A program made the translations under genes and the position numbers. Below are positions 17,437-30,300 of a stretch of DNA of 64,000 nt, in pieces (positions within the stretch are counted from its first letter, which is position 1; the number at the start of each line of letters is the position of its first letter). Origin of the DNA: Sphingomonadales bacterium EhC05 (lineage in GTDB: Bacteria > Pseudomonadota > Alphaproteobacteria > Sphingomonadales > Sphingomonadaceae); NCBI GenBank assembly GCA_001650955.1, contig LXYP01000021.1:62001-126000 (forward strand). Direction: 5' to 3'. The notes beneath the pieces were generated by a model. The model did not search any database. It saw only the letters and a list, made by a program, of their open reading frames with translations, and was not told where the DNA came from.

Positions 17437-18885
17437 CTAATTGCCAATCGCTTGTTGATAAAGCTTGCTGTCGGACGCGTAGTAATTGCAGTGAAAGCCT
17501 GGCGGCACGCGAAAGGGAATACGCACGGTCGCGATGGGGCCAGCCGCAATGTCCTTCGCCGCAAAGATCGCCAGTTCGCTGGTCACGCTATTGGCGCGGT
17601 GGACCATTGTCATAGCATAGCCATCCGCTTCATCAGTCGACCCTGTTCGGGGTGCAAATATCAACTCTCCGACAGCAGCACCGTCACCAAAATGATAGAT
17701 ATCCTCCTCGCCGGTCACGGTATCAAAATGGATCACACCATCCATGCCGTCTACCCGACCATCGATAGAATGGAGATTGACATTTGAGTAGCCATGCCGC
17801 GTTTTTCGCGTCATCAGACGATCGTCAGGGCGTGGGAATTGAATGTCCCGTCCGTTCAGCATCTCTTCCTTCACATCATCGGTCTTGCCGCTTAGATCAA
17901 TCGTCCAGCGTCTAAGGCTCAATTTGCTTTCTGCATGGCTCAGTTTATTCCCCTCTTCATCAGGATAAAGGCCGGTTCCAGCTGCGGTTGCAACATCTGC
18001 GATCAACTGGTCGCCTTCTTCCCAGACATTGAGTTCGTGATACATGTGACGCGGATCCATTTCCAACCAGCGCACCTGATCTGCGGTTCCATTTCGAGGC
18101 ATTAACGCCAGTTTACTGGGGCGATTGTTCACCCAGGCTACCATCGGGCCGCCTTTTGCAGCGCGCGCGGGGCTTAAGTCGATCGGCATCACCGGAAAGA
18201 CCACCCAATTTTCACTCACGAGATGTGTGTGCATCAGCGTTGAATGCGGCATATCGACAAATTCTGTTTTGGTGGGCTTGCCATCCCGGTTGATAACGTC
18301 ATAGCGCAGACGCGGCTGACCTTCCGGGCCATATAGCATCCCTCCCATGTTGATCATTTCTCCTGAAAATTGATCAACTTTGGGATGCGCGCTGAAAGTT
18401 GTCGTGATGGTGCCGTCATAATGTTCTTCGCCGAGGGTTTCCAAACTGGTTGGGTTCATTTCAACCGCTGGTGCCCCCTCCATTAACGCAAGCAATTTGC
18501 CGCCATGAAGTATGACATTGGTGTTGCCGGTGTTGTAGGGTTTCCCCTGCGCCAACGGATCGGCGGTCATCGGATTGCCCAAAAGGCCGAACAGGCGCCG
18601 GCCATGTTCCAGTTCCATTTCGAGTTTTTCTGTTCGCACCCAGCGATTACGCAGCGAAATACGTCCATTGACGATATGGAAGGCATAGACCATCCCATCA
18701 CCGTCGAACCAGTGATAGTCGCCCTCTCGTGGCGGATAAGCTGGTTCAGCGCCATTGCGATAAAAGATACCTTCCAAGTCATCTGGGATTTCTCCCTCAA
18801 CGATCAGATCCGGAGCATCCACCTCCATGCGGTTCGGTGTATGATGACCTGTCAAAAATGGGTGATCAAAAAATGCTTCAGCCAT
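17437..18885 (-). CDS. Carotenoid/stilbene cleavage oxygenase (RPE65 family), copy 1
   Basis: 482 residues. The family cleaves an alkene double bond in carotenoids, apocarotenoids or lignin-derived stilbenes using a non-haem iron held by four His. All four are visible: H167 (FSAHPK), H219 (LMHTHL), H283 (MYHELN) and H465 (GFHCNY). The N-terminal signature GIFYRNGAEPAYP and the loop WFDGDGMVYAF fit the bacterial lignostilbene/apocarotenoid group. A good ribosome site (GGAGAG) precedes the ATG. There is no signal peptide, so it is cytoplasmic. It stands alone between the gene-poor stretch and the secretion locus. The substrate cannot be read from sequence; aromatic stilbenoids are common substrates in sphingomonads. 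Confidence 0.9.
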   Translation of the reverse strand: MAEAFFDHPFLTGHHTPNRMEVDAPDLIVEGEIPDDLEGIFYRNGAEPAYPPREGDYHWFDGDGMVYAFHIVNGRISLRNRWVRTEKLEMELEHGRRLFGLLGNPMTADPLAQGKPYNTGNTNVILHGGKLLALMEGAPAVEMNPTSLETLGEEHYDGTITTTFSAHPKVDQFSGEMINMGGMLYGPEGQPRLRYDVINRDGKPTKTEFVDMPHSTLMHTHLVSENWVVFPVMPIDLSPARAAKGGPMVAWVNNRPSKLALMPRNGTADQVRWLEMDPRHMYHELNVWEEGDQLIADVATAAGTGLYPDEEGNKLSHAESKLSLRRWTIDLSGKTDDVKEEMLNGRDIQFPRPDDRLMTRKTRHGYSNVNLHSIDGRVDGMDGVIHFDTVTGEEDIYHFGDGAAVGELIFAPRTGSTDEADGYAMTMVHRANSVTSELAIFAAKDIAAGPIATVRIPFRVPPGFHCNYYASDSKLYQQAIGN

Positions 18886-19460
18886 AAAAATCTCTCCAGA
18901 TTAAAGTCGAGTTTCGATCGTCTGGCTCATATCTAGTGGATTTGGATCACCACCGTATACTCGCAAATAAAACAGTGAAATTCTTTATCTGTGAGTAATA
19001 TTTCAAGGTTCCAGACGGAAGAAACGATCGAGCAAGCAGTTTTCCGTTTTGGGCCTTTAGGCAGAATGCCATTCCTTTTTCACTAAGCTATTTTGCGCAT
19101 CTTTGGATGCGGACGAATATCAGCTCTTGCCGGCTTGGCGCGATTTTCAGGCTGTCGAATGTGTCGATCGGCCCAATAATCATGGTCCCGGCAAACGAAT
19201 CCTTCAAATTGAGGCAGTAAAACGCAAATGAATGATGAGACTAGCTAAATAACTAGGCTTGCCTTCCAAAAACCCAATTGCATTCTTCAGTCATGTAAAT
19301 TTCTATTAGGCTCTATTGACAATATCTAATTTGCGCCTAATTATTTCTTAATCAAAACAACATTTGGGATCGAGGCAGGTCTCTGACGTCGTTCTGAAGC
19401 TTTGGTTGTCTGCACTAGGGTCGCAGTTGATCAACAGGGGGATCATCTTGATCGTTGGAA
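18886..19460. other. Intergenic region between the oxygenase and the secretion locus
   Basis: About 575 bases between divergent genes. It must carry the promoters of the carotenoid oxygenase (left, minus) and of the two-partner-secretion operon (right, plus). No coding frame, RNA gene or strong operator was recognised. The central part around 19250-19370 is AT-rich. Confidence 0.5.
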
Positions 19461-21248
19461 ATGTTTTTTAGGCGGCGGCAACGCCGTGCTATCCCATTCG
19501 CGCAAAATATCACATCCACATCATTCGGGGCTGCTTTGCTTGGTTTGATTTGTTTGCTGTCGGGGCCTGTAAATGCGCAGACACCGGGCAATATCGCTGC
19601 CCCCACTCGAGACGAACTCCGGCCGCCATCACGCTCTGCGCCGCGACAGGAACGCAGCGTCGAGATCGAAGGCGGCGTTGAGCGCACTTCTTGTCCGCTG
19701 GCCGCGCCGCAATATCGCGATGTGCGGATACAAATCGATCAAGTTGAATTCAACAATTTGCAGGCGATTGGCCAAGCCGAGCTGCGCGAGACCTATGCGC
19801 AATATCTTGGGTCTTCCCAGCCGGTCGCGATCATCTGTGAAATCCGTGATACCGCAGCAACCTTGCTGCGTAATCGCGGCTATCTTGCGGCGATCCAGGT
19901 GCCGACCCAGCGCATCGAAAATGGCACGATCAAACTCGAAGTTTTATATGCCAAAGTAACTGCCATCCGGGTACGTGGCGATACGGGGCGTTCGGAAAAG
20001 CTCATTCAATCCTATTTGGAAAAGCTGACCAATGTCGAGCTTTTCAATCGTTTTGACGCGGAACGCTATCTGTTGCTGTCCCGAGATATGCCGGGATATG
20101 ATATTCGCATGACATTGACGCCGGCCGGCACCGGGCCTGGCGAGCTGATTGGCGAAGTAACGGTTTCCCGAACACCATATCGGGTCGATCTTAACGTCCA
20201 GAACTTGGCGGCGAGCGATACTGGAAGGTGGGGTGGTCAGATTGGCGGCGAAATATATGGACTGACTGGCCTAGGTGACCGAACCTATGCCTCATTCTAT
20301 ACTTCGGCAGAATTTCGCGAGCAGCAAATTCTGCAACTCGGTCATGACTTTCGAATTGGCAGTGAGGGCTTAAAAATTGCTGGTCAGTTCACTTATGCTT
20401 GGACCGAACCCGACACAGGTGCCGCTGCTGGCGCCGCGCGAATCAAGGCGGAAACTCTTTTCGCATCGATTGAGGCCAGCTATCCGATTCTGCGCCGTCA
20501 GTCCGCTTCGGTACATATTGCGACCGGTCTGGAGTTTATCGATCAAGATATTCGATTTATCGGGCCGCTCACAAAAGACCGGTTGCGCGTCGGCTATGTA
20601 AGACTGGATGGTCAAGCGATAGATTTTCGCGGCGGCCAAGCTCCCAAGTGGCGCGCTCGAGGCTCAGTTGAATTCCGACAGGGGTTGGACATTTTGGGCG
20701 CAAGCAAACCCTGTGATTTAATCTGTCTGTTCACCCGGACGCCACCGAGCCGTTTCGATGGCGATCCGACGTCCAGCGTGCTGCGGTTCGAGGGTGAAGG
20801 GGAACTTGCGCTATCGGATGATTTGTCCTTTTACGTCCGTCCCATGGCCCAAATGGCGTTTGACCGGGTGTTTAGCTTTGAAGAATTTTCCGGCGGCAAT
20901 TATACGATCGGACGCGGTTATGATCCCGGTGTGATTACCGGAGAAGACGGCGCCGCGATCCAGTTCGAGCTGCGCGGCGCACGGTACAAGCTGTTTGAAA
21001 AGAGTGACATCGCTGTGCAGCCATTTGTCTTCCTCGATGCGGCATGGGCCTGGGACGACTCCCGCAATGGGGCCAATGATCCACATCGTCTGGTTTCTGT
21101 GGGCGGAGGTGTGCGAGCCAATCTGTCAGATCGATTCCGTCTCGACTTGACCGTAGCCGTGCCAACCCGCCGTGCCGGTCTGCAGCCTCGGAAGGGCAAT
21201 GCTCGCTTCCTGCTGTCCTTGACCACCAAGCTGCTGCCATGGCGGTAA
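19461..21248 (+). CDS. TpsB-type outer-membrane transporter (ShlB/FhaC/HecB family)
   Basis: 595 residues from ATG 19461; an in-frame TTG at 19455 is possible. A signal peptide ends near PVNAQ (residue ~40). A POTRA domain follows at about 85-170 (VRIQIDQVEFNNL, LLRNRGYLAAIQVPTQ), then a 16-strand-type barrel with the Omp85/TpsB lid motif TIGRGYDPG near residue 480. The length is typical of FhaC-like TpsB proteins (about 550-600). It exports one dedicated large exoprotein across the outer membrane without ATP. The partner is encoded 62 bases downstream, and the CHAT protein gene follows that, so the three genes form one unit. Confidence 0.92.
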   Translation: MFFRRRQRRAIPFAQNITSTSFGAALLGLICLLSGPVNAQTPGNIAAPTRDELRPPSRSAPRQERSVEIEGGVERTSCPLAAPQYRDVRIQIDQVEFNNLQAIGQAELRETYAQYLGSSQPVAIICEIRDTAATLLRNRGYLAAIQVPTQRIENGTIKLEVLYAKVTAIRVRGDTGRSEKLIQSYLEKLTNVELFNRFDAERYLLLSRDMPGYDIRMTLTPAGTGPGELIGEVTVSRTPYRVDLNVQNLAASDTGRWGGQIGGEIYGLTGLGDRTYASFYTSAEFREQQILQLGHDFRIGSEGLKIAGQFTYAWTEPDTGAAAGAARIKAETLFASIEASYPILRRQSASVHIATGLEFIDQDIRFIGPLTKDRLRVGYVRLDGQAIDFRGGQAPKWRARGSVEFRQGLDILGASKPCDLICLFTRTPPSRFDGDPTSSVLRFEGEGELALSDDLSFYVRPMAQMAFDRVFSFEEFSGGNYTIGRGYDPGVITGEDGAAIQFELRGARYKLFEKSDIAVQPFVFLDAAWAWDDSRNGANDPHRLVSVGGGVRANLSDRFRLDLTVAVPTRRAGLQPRKGNARFLLSLTTKLLPWR

Positions 21249-21310
21249 GTTTGACGAAATGAAAATAGTCGGCTCGCAACCGATAAACACGCTTACGGAG
21301 AATGTTTACC

Positions 21311-24300
21311 ATGTCCTTTAGCCACAAAGCCACTCGCCGGATTCTAAGCTCCACCGCTGCAGCTGCAATCATATGCGCCTCCAGTGGTGCTTATGCTCAA
21401 AATTCATATGATGCGGGTGATCCAACCGTTGTATCGGGCACAGTGACATTTGATCGTTTGGGTACGCCCAATACGGAGATATATACGATCGACAGCAACA
21501 CGGCTGTGCTTGATTTTATCCCGAATGACATCGGCCCTGGCGGACCGATTAACTTCCAGCTTGCCGGAACAGTTGCGCAATATCTCGGTGGCTTGGGGAT
21601 TACCGACTTTACCGTACTCAACCGGATTTTTGCAGCCGATCCGAGCCGCGCCATCCAGTTTGACGGCACGGTCATTAGCCGTCTCCAATCTTCCCCCACG
21701 ACGCCGGGCGGTTCGGTCTGGTTCTACAGCCCGGGCGGGATTATTGTCGGTTCGACGGCGGTATTTGATGTTGGCAATCTGTTGCTTGCAGCCGGTGACC
21801 CAACTGGTGGTAGCGGAGTTATCACTGACCCCAATCAGTTTACGATCAACAGCGTAGCCGATAGCAATGCTGCCATCACCGTGCAGGCCGGTGCCCAGAT
21901 CACCGCTTCCAATCCAGGCAGCTATGTCGCGCTGGTCGCCCCGGCGATCATCCAGTCCGGCACCGTCAGCACGAATGGCAGCGCTGCCTATGTCGCGGCG
22001 GAACAGACGACATTAACTTTCAATTCCGGCCTGTTTAACATCACGACGACAGTTGGATCCAACGCCAATAGCAATACACCGCTGGTGCATGATGGCACGA
22101 CACGGTTTATCGACGATGCCGGTCCGCGGCGGGCTTATTTGGTGTCGGTGGCAAAGAATGACGCGATAACAATGCTGATAGAAGGCTCCGGTCAGTTGGG
22201 CTTCGACACTGCGACCGGTGTGAATATCGACAATGGCGTCGTTGTGCTGTCCGGCGGATATGACGTCACCGATACTAGCTTTACCGATTTGGCAGGCACA
22301 GCCGGCACTTTTCGACATGACATCCAGATCACCAATCCGACCAACAATGCAGATTTCTTCGGACAGGTAAATCCATTTGCGCCAAGTGAAATCCGGATCA
22401 ATTCGCTGGGTCAGGCACAGAGTTTCGCTGGCGATGTGTCGATGAACGCCGGTTCTCTGGCGTCGATTACCAATACAGCTGGCGGTTCGGTCGACATCTT
22501 CGGCGATCTTGATCTGTCGACGTTGGTTTACGGCGCAAGAGAAACGGATTTCATTGGTGGAAACATCCTGCTTGATGCGAGTCTCGGTGATATTTCGATA
22601 GGCGGCAACACTTTTCTTTCCTCCTTTACCGATGCAGATTTTCTCGGCGGCCTTGATCCGGCGGGTACTGTCCAGGGCGGCACAATTGCGGTTATTGCCG
22701 ACAACGGAAATGCTATCTCCATGCTGGGTGATCTTGATGTTCTGGTTGAGGCAAACGGCGCCGATCAGCTGCTCATCAGTCAAACCAGTGCCGGCAATGC
22801 CGTTGGCGGGAATGTAGTTTTTGCGAGCTCTGGTGCGGCCACAATATCGGTCGGCGGAATTGCGAATATCGCGAACACCGCAACCGGTGGTCGAGTTCAA
22901 ATTGGCGATGCGACGGCAGGCAATGCGACTGGCGGGTTGGTGAATATTCTAGCGGTGGACGGTGATATTGCATTTGGCAGTGATCTGACGGTTTCGGCGA
23001 CGGGAACCGGCGGACAGGTTAATGCGAGCGGCACGACTTCGGCTGGTGATGGTACGGGTGGGCAGGTCAGCATTACTATCGGCACCGGCGATTTTTCCGT
23101 GACAGGTAGTTTAAACGCTAACGTTTCGGGCTCTGGTGGCAGCACGCAATTCGCAACTGATCGCAGCGGTGGAGATGGGACTGGTGGCAGCATTGATGTA
23201 AATCTATTGTTGGGAACAGCAAGCTTCTCTGTAGGCGGAAATGCTGATTTTAATTCAAATGGCACGGGTACGAATGGGGTTGCGAACGGCGATGGTGGCG
23301 ATGGAATCGGCGGAACCGTATCGATAATAGCTCCGGTTGGAACAATTGTTGTCGGCGGTGATCTCGACTTAATTGCGTTTGGTCAAGCTGCTTCTGGCGC
23401 AGATAATCAAGCGGTTTTGGCCCAAGGCGGCAATACACTTCTCCAAGCTGTTGGCGGAACAATCAACGTCGGCGGAAATTTAGGACTGGATAGCAGCGCC
23501 TTTACCCTATCTCCGAACGCCTTCCACGACGGGGCGTCGGCAACGGGCGGCCAAGCCAGAATTGAATCATCGTCTGGAAGCGCACTTACTGTTGGCGGTG
23601 ATGTTCGGATTTCTGCAATTGCAGATGCTGGTAACGCCAATGGCGGCATCAATAACCGAGGTGGTGATGCCATTGGCGGTGATGCTTCGATCATGGTCGA
23701 TACAGGTGGTGTAATTTCTATCAACCAGTCTGTGGTGTTTTCGACAGATGCAAATGCTGGCGATGCTACAATCGCAAATGGGATTGGTGGCGCGGCAACC
23801 GCTGGCACGAGCAGTCTCAGTCAGGATGGCGGTGGGCAGATCAGCATTGGCCAGCAATTGAATATGAGTGCTGATGGTCAGGGCGGCCGCAACAGTGGTG
23901 GGGGCCTGGGGATTGGCGGTACGGGCACTGGAGGTACCGTCAATTTGGTGGCAACTGACGGTTTGATTTCAACCGGCATAGGGGTGTCTCTGTCCTTGGA
24001 TGGCACCGGTGGGAGTGTTCAGGGCGGAACTAGGGCAGGTGCGGGTTTCGGAGGTAATGCGCTTGTCTCTGCGGACACTGGCATGATTGATGTGACTGGC
24101 AATTTTTTGATTAATGCACGCGGATTCGGTGGTATCGGCGATCTTGGAATCAACGGAGGCGATGGAACGGGTGGTGGTGCTGCATTCGCTGTCAATGCAG
24201 CTGGTGGATTAATTTCCATTGGGGGAGTTACGAGTTTAACTGTCCAAGGCATTGCCACATCGGGAATAGGCATTGGAGTAGGCAGTGGAACGGGAACGGG

Positions 24301-27300
24301 CGGCAATGCCAATCTCACTGCGACAGGTGGCTCCATCATTACCGGAGGTAGGATCGATCTAATAGCCACTGGTAGCATGGGTCATGGCGCGGTTGGTAGT
24401 CAGACTTTGGCCCGTGGAGGGATTGCAAATGTATTAGTCAACGGCGGTGCAATTTCTATCGGTGGCGAGCTCACTGTTGATGCGCGAGCAACTCGCAGCA
24501 ATCCATTTACCGCTGATTATAATGGCGGTTCAGCGCAAGGCGGCGATTCCTTGATAAGTGTCATTGGCGGTATCCTCGATGTCAACGGTGATCTAACTCA
24601 GCTAGTGGGTGGTAGAGGCGACGATGCAACGGTAGCAGGCGGCACAGCTGGCAACGGGATTGCTGGAACATTGGGATTTGAAGCCCGTGGTGGCGCTGCA
24701 GTCAGCGTAGGTGGCTTGTTGAGATTGGACTCAAACGGAATCGGCGGAAACGCAGCTCAACTGGCCGGAGCGACTGGTGCTGGGACAGGAGGCACTGTAA
24801 CTCTCTTGGTAGATGGAAGCATGCTTGATGTCGGTCAGCTGCAGATGCAAGCTTTCGGGTTGGCTGGAAACGTGAGCTCAACTGGGAATGTAACTGGCTC
24901 AAGCGGTTTGGGCGGGGACATTTCTTTAACGACTCTAAACAACGGCCAACTTGATGTAGCGGCCGCTGCCAATTTCGATGCTTCAGGAACCGGCAGTATG
25001 GGAGGAGGGAGCGGAAATGGCGGGTCCGGAACGGGCGGAACCGTTCAAGTGCTGGCTCAAGGCGGTGATATTGTATTCAACGGCCTGACATTTTTGCGCG
25101 CATTAGGAACTGCCGGTGCAGGCGCAGACAATAGCGGTGTTTTTGCTCGTGGGGGTACACTCGACTTCCAAGCTGACGGCGGAAATATTGGCGTAACCGG
25201 TCAATTGGCGCTCACGGCTGATGCCTTTGTGACCGCACCTAATGCTGGTCAGGATGGCGCTGATGGATTTGGTGGGTCGAGCATCGTTTCGGCTATCAAT
25301 GGCGGGAATATCGCGATTGATGGGACCGCGATTATTACAGCAGCGGGCAACGGCAGTGATGCCAATGGAGGCATTACCGGGCTGGCCGGAAATGGCTTTG
25401 GCGGTAATAGCCAGATTGTCGCGACGGGCAATGGCGTGATCGGCATTACCGGAGGAGCAACTGTTAACAGCCAGGCCATCGGCGGCAATGGACTGGTCGC
25501 GGGCACCGATGGTGGCGACGGCACCGGCGGCACGGCTTCCATTTCGCAAGGGACCGGCGGTTTCGTTCAAATTGACGGAAGCGCAGATGTTTTTGCTGAT
25601 GGAACAGGCGGTATCAATCGAGGCGGCGGTGATGGCATCGGCGGTACGGGGCAGGGCGGCGATGCCCGTCTTGTTTCCAATGATGGCAATGTCATAGTCG
25701 GTCAGGCACGCGTTGGTGCCGGAGGCATTGGCGGCGCAACCGATGGCGGGATAGCCGGCGGAAATGGCATTGGCGGTTTGGCCAATATCGGCGCTGATAC
25801 CGGCCTGACGCGGGTGATTGGTGATACGTTCATAACCTCATCCGGCATTGGTGGCGGCGCGCTTACTGCCGGCGCGAACGGCGGCAATGGCATTGGCGGA
25901 CAGGCGCTTGTCGGTTCCATCGGAGCCGGCGCGATTGAATTGCTTGGTGCCAGTGTCAACCTGAATGCCAGTGCAACGGGCGGAAATAGCGTTGGAGGAA
26001 CAGGCGGTTCGGGGACAGGCGGGACAGTACAGATATTCGCCAGCGCCGGACGCGTGGACAGCGTTGGTTTCAATCTGTTGGATGCTGCGGGTAATGGCGG
26101 CGCTGGTCAAAATGGCGGAGTTGGGACAGGTGGCTTTGCAAGCATGTTTGCCGCTACCAATGGTGCGATCAATGCAGGCAGTGGTAATTTTTCCGCGCGT
26201 GGCAGGGGTGGTGCGGGTAGTGATGCTGGCAATTCTGGCGGCTTTGGTCAAGGCGGAACGATGGAGCTATTGGCGAATGGCACGATTGCTTTCTCTGCGA
26301 ACTTTCTTGGCGTTACCAGCGGAAATGGCGGCTCAGGCGCCAATGACGCCGATGGTGGCGACGGATCAAGCGGAAATGGCAGATTTATAGCTGATGGCGG
26401 TACGATAAGATTTGATTCGTCCACTCGGATAAGTGGCAGCACAAGCGGCGGAAACATAATATCCGGCACTGGCTCTGGCGGCGATGCACAGGGCGGTCTT
26501 TCCCAAATGATCGCGCGTAATGGCGGTTCCCTTCAAATGTTAGGCTTAGGCTCCAATGTATCCAGCATGGGTACCAGTGCATTTGGCGGCAACGGTCTAT
26601 TTGGCAGCGCCTCTGCAGGCAATGCGATCGGCGGCACGTCAACCCTGTTGGCTGAAAGTGGCGGCACGGTAAATATTGCAGGCGGCTTTTTGGCCACAGC
26701 TTCCGGATTTGGCGGAAACGACTTTTTCGATCCGAGCAGTCAATATGCCGATTTAGGCGGCAATGGCTCTGGCGGTGCGGTAAATATCATTGCCAATGGC
26801 GGGAATATTATCGGCACGTCTGATGTCGCTATTCTTACCAATGGTTCGGGAGGTCTTGGTGTAGTCGACGGCGGTGATGGTGTTGGCGGATCGATTAATG
26901 TTCAGGCCGCTGATGGGGTGATCGACTTTTCTTCTGGTACGGATAGCATGCTGCTGAGCGTGACCGGAACTGGGGGCAATGCGGTGACGCAAACCGATGG
27001 TGCAGGCAATATCCTGCGCGGTGGCGGCAACGGCGGCGATGGTGTCGGCGGGAACTTATTCCTGCTGGCAGGAAATGCGGGCCCCTCAAACGGTCAAACT
27101 GGCATCTTAAGAGTTGGTGATATCACGGTATCTGAAAACCTGATTCCGTCATTAGGGCTTTCCGCGATAGGCGGCACCGGCGCTGATGGAGCAGCCGGAC
27201 AAGATGGTGGCGATGGTGGCGATGCCACTGCTGGTATCATTTTCATTGGCTCCAACAATGAAAATGGTGTTTTTGAAGCCCGCAACGTCAATATGGGAAG

Positions 27301-30300
27301 TATTGCGCAGGCAGGTGCAGGCGGGTTTGGCGGATTGGCTGATGGCGGCGGTATATTTGGCAACGGCGGTGACGGCGGTGATGCCTTTGCGCGTTCAATG
27401 GGCCTCGGCGCATTTACCGATATTGGAGCGTCCACAACCGGCTCTGCCCAGTTTGGCGATGTGATCATGAATATCGCAGCCATTGGAGGTAAAGGTGGTG
27501 ATGCGCAGGGTGGCAATGCAATTGGCGGCATCGGAGGAGATGCGCGCGAAGGGGCGCCAGGGAATTTCGGATCATTGGCCGCCGCATTCATTATCGCGCG
27601 CGCTATGCCGGTCACGCTTGGCAATGCGACACTGACTGCAAGTGCTACTGGCGGCGATGGCGGACTGGATGCAGCTGGCGCGCGCAGCGCAGGCGGCATC
27701 GCAGAAGGTTTCGCCACCAGTTTCAGCGCAGCGTTTGGAGCTACTGACAATCTAGGCCGCGGATCGCTGACGGGTAATGACTATATTGGCCGGGCGATCA
27801 GCATGGGCGGGTTGGGCGCGGGCGACATAAGAGCGAATAGCTTCATGGGCGCATCTGGTTTGACTGTTGTGGTTGGCGATGTTCAGCTGAACAGCGCGAT
27901 TTTGGAAGCGGGCGGTATTCAGCAGCGCACAGATATTGATCCCAACGAGTTCGCGCCTTACGCCTTCGTGGCTGGGATTGATGGCATTGTCACCATTGCT
28001 GGTGATCTGACTATTATCAGCGACAATGAGTTTAACTTGCTGCCAATCGGAACTGGTGAAATTAACATCGGCAACGACCTTTTTGTGACTGCGGGGCTCG
28101 GGAATAATACCAATGTCTCGCCATTCGGCCCGGCCGTTGATGAGCTCAATGTAGACGGCAATATTTTCCTCACTTTGGGGGGCGATTTTATCTTCACCGG
28201 CGACATTGATGTGGCGGGCGATTTCAATGTCACCACCGGCGGTCTTATCCAAACCGCTAATATTACTTCAGCCTCTGGTATCACTCTGCTGAGTGGAAGC
28301 ACGATCTCAACAGGTAATTTGAGCGCCAGTGGCGATATCTCCCTCACCGGGATGGCCGATGAAATACTCGGGCTGCCTGCCAGCATCGCTACAGGCAATA
28401 TCATCAGTCTGAATGGCTCAATCAATGTTGTGACCAATATCGGCGACATCACGCTGGGCAATCTGAATTCCATGGGCGCGATAACAGTTGATGCAGGTCA
28501 TGGCAGCACGAGCGCCAATGCAGGTGGCGATATTGTGATCGGCACGATCCAGGGTTCTGATCTTGGCATTTTGGGCACGGATAATCTTACCGTCGGCGAC
28601 ACCAATATCACCAATGCGCTCAGGCTCAACTTCGTTGGCGCAATTAATGCCGCGAATATTACTTCTGGCACAGATATCAACTTAACCAGCGGCAGTTCGA
28701 TCCAAACGCTTGGTCTGAATGCCGGCGGTCAATTGAATCTCAATGCGGTGGATCAAATCACCGTGGCAGGCGATATTTCGACCGGCGATGTCCTGAATAT
28801 TTCAACTCTTGGACCGATATCGACCCAGGACATCAACGCCGGTGGCTTTGTCCGCATATTGAGCGGTGACAGTCAATATATGAACGGAAGCACTGTCACG
28901 ACAGGTGCGATCATGACTACGGACGGGCTGAATATCAGGGCAACGGGCGATATTTCCGTAGGATCGATAAATGGCCAACTTGGTCTTAATCTATTTGGCC
29001 GGAGCAATATCACCACCGGCGATATCATGGTGGGTAACACAGCAAATATTGGAACGGAAGGCGACCTTAATCTCGGATCAGTTGCCAGCACCAACGGGCC
29101 TGTGACCATCAATGCAACCGGAATGCTTACAGCCGGTGCGCTGTCATCTGGCGATACAATGCAGATCAATGGCCAGCTTGGTGTGAATTTGCAAGACAGC
29201 GTAACAGCAGTTCAATCCGTTAGCGTTATAACCGGCGGTACGGCATCGTTTGACGGACTTGTCGATGCACCGAACATCAGTGTGACTTCCGCCGATATTG
29301 CGATCGGCACACTTGGCGGTCTTGGGGGCTCAGATACCAATGACCTAGAGATAAACGCGGCAGCTCCCAGCCAACCGATCATCTTTGGCGGCGACGGGTC
29401 TGGCGGCGGTTACAATCTGAATGCGACTGAAGCGACAAAACTTCGTTCGCGGACCATCCGCTTCAATGCGATCGATCCAAATGGAGCCGGAACAGCAGGC
29501 ATCACCATTGATGATTTTACGCTTGAGGGATCGCTTGCTGGTACCAGTGCCAATTTGATTGCATCTCAACTCGACTTTAACGCACCCGGCACGATCCGGG
29601 TTATCGGTGCAGGGCTTTTGAATAACGCCGGAACGAATGACCGGATCGCGCTATTCGCTGGTCAGCGCATCGAAGTGGTCACCGATCTGGGTGGCAGTTT
29701 GAGAATGCGGAACGCGATGGGCGACCCCGGCGGGAACTTGTTATTGAGTGCGACCAATATCGCTGTAGGCACAGACAGCCTTCTATCGCAATTGGCAGCG
29801 AACCCGCGCTTTACCGGACGTGACGACATCGTCAATGCGCCGGACGGCAGCAATACCGAAGCTGGCTTCATCGAAGCCAATTTCTTGGATTTGGTTGGCG
29901 GCGATACGATTGTCATCCAAAATAGCAATAGCGCTGCCTTGCGTGGTGGATTTACCACAGGAACCGCGGGCGTTTTAATCGGTAGCTTTGGAGGCTCATC
30001 AACCGCGAGTCTGGTCGATGTTGTTATCAACGGCCGGATTGCCGACGGCGCTGGCGGATTCTTGACAAACGAAGCCACGCTCCAGGGGGTCATGATCGAG
30101 CCTGGCAATACACTCGCCGATTTCAGCACCGAATCGAGCATCAATAGCTGCTTGCTCAGCGGTGGAACCTGCACCGCATTTGATGTTACACCCGATACGC
30201 CTGATACGCCGGATCAACCCGAAGAGGGCGAAGAACCCGATACGATCGCTTCCGATGTCCGGGAAATCATTCATGATTATGAACCGGACGATACGGACGA

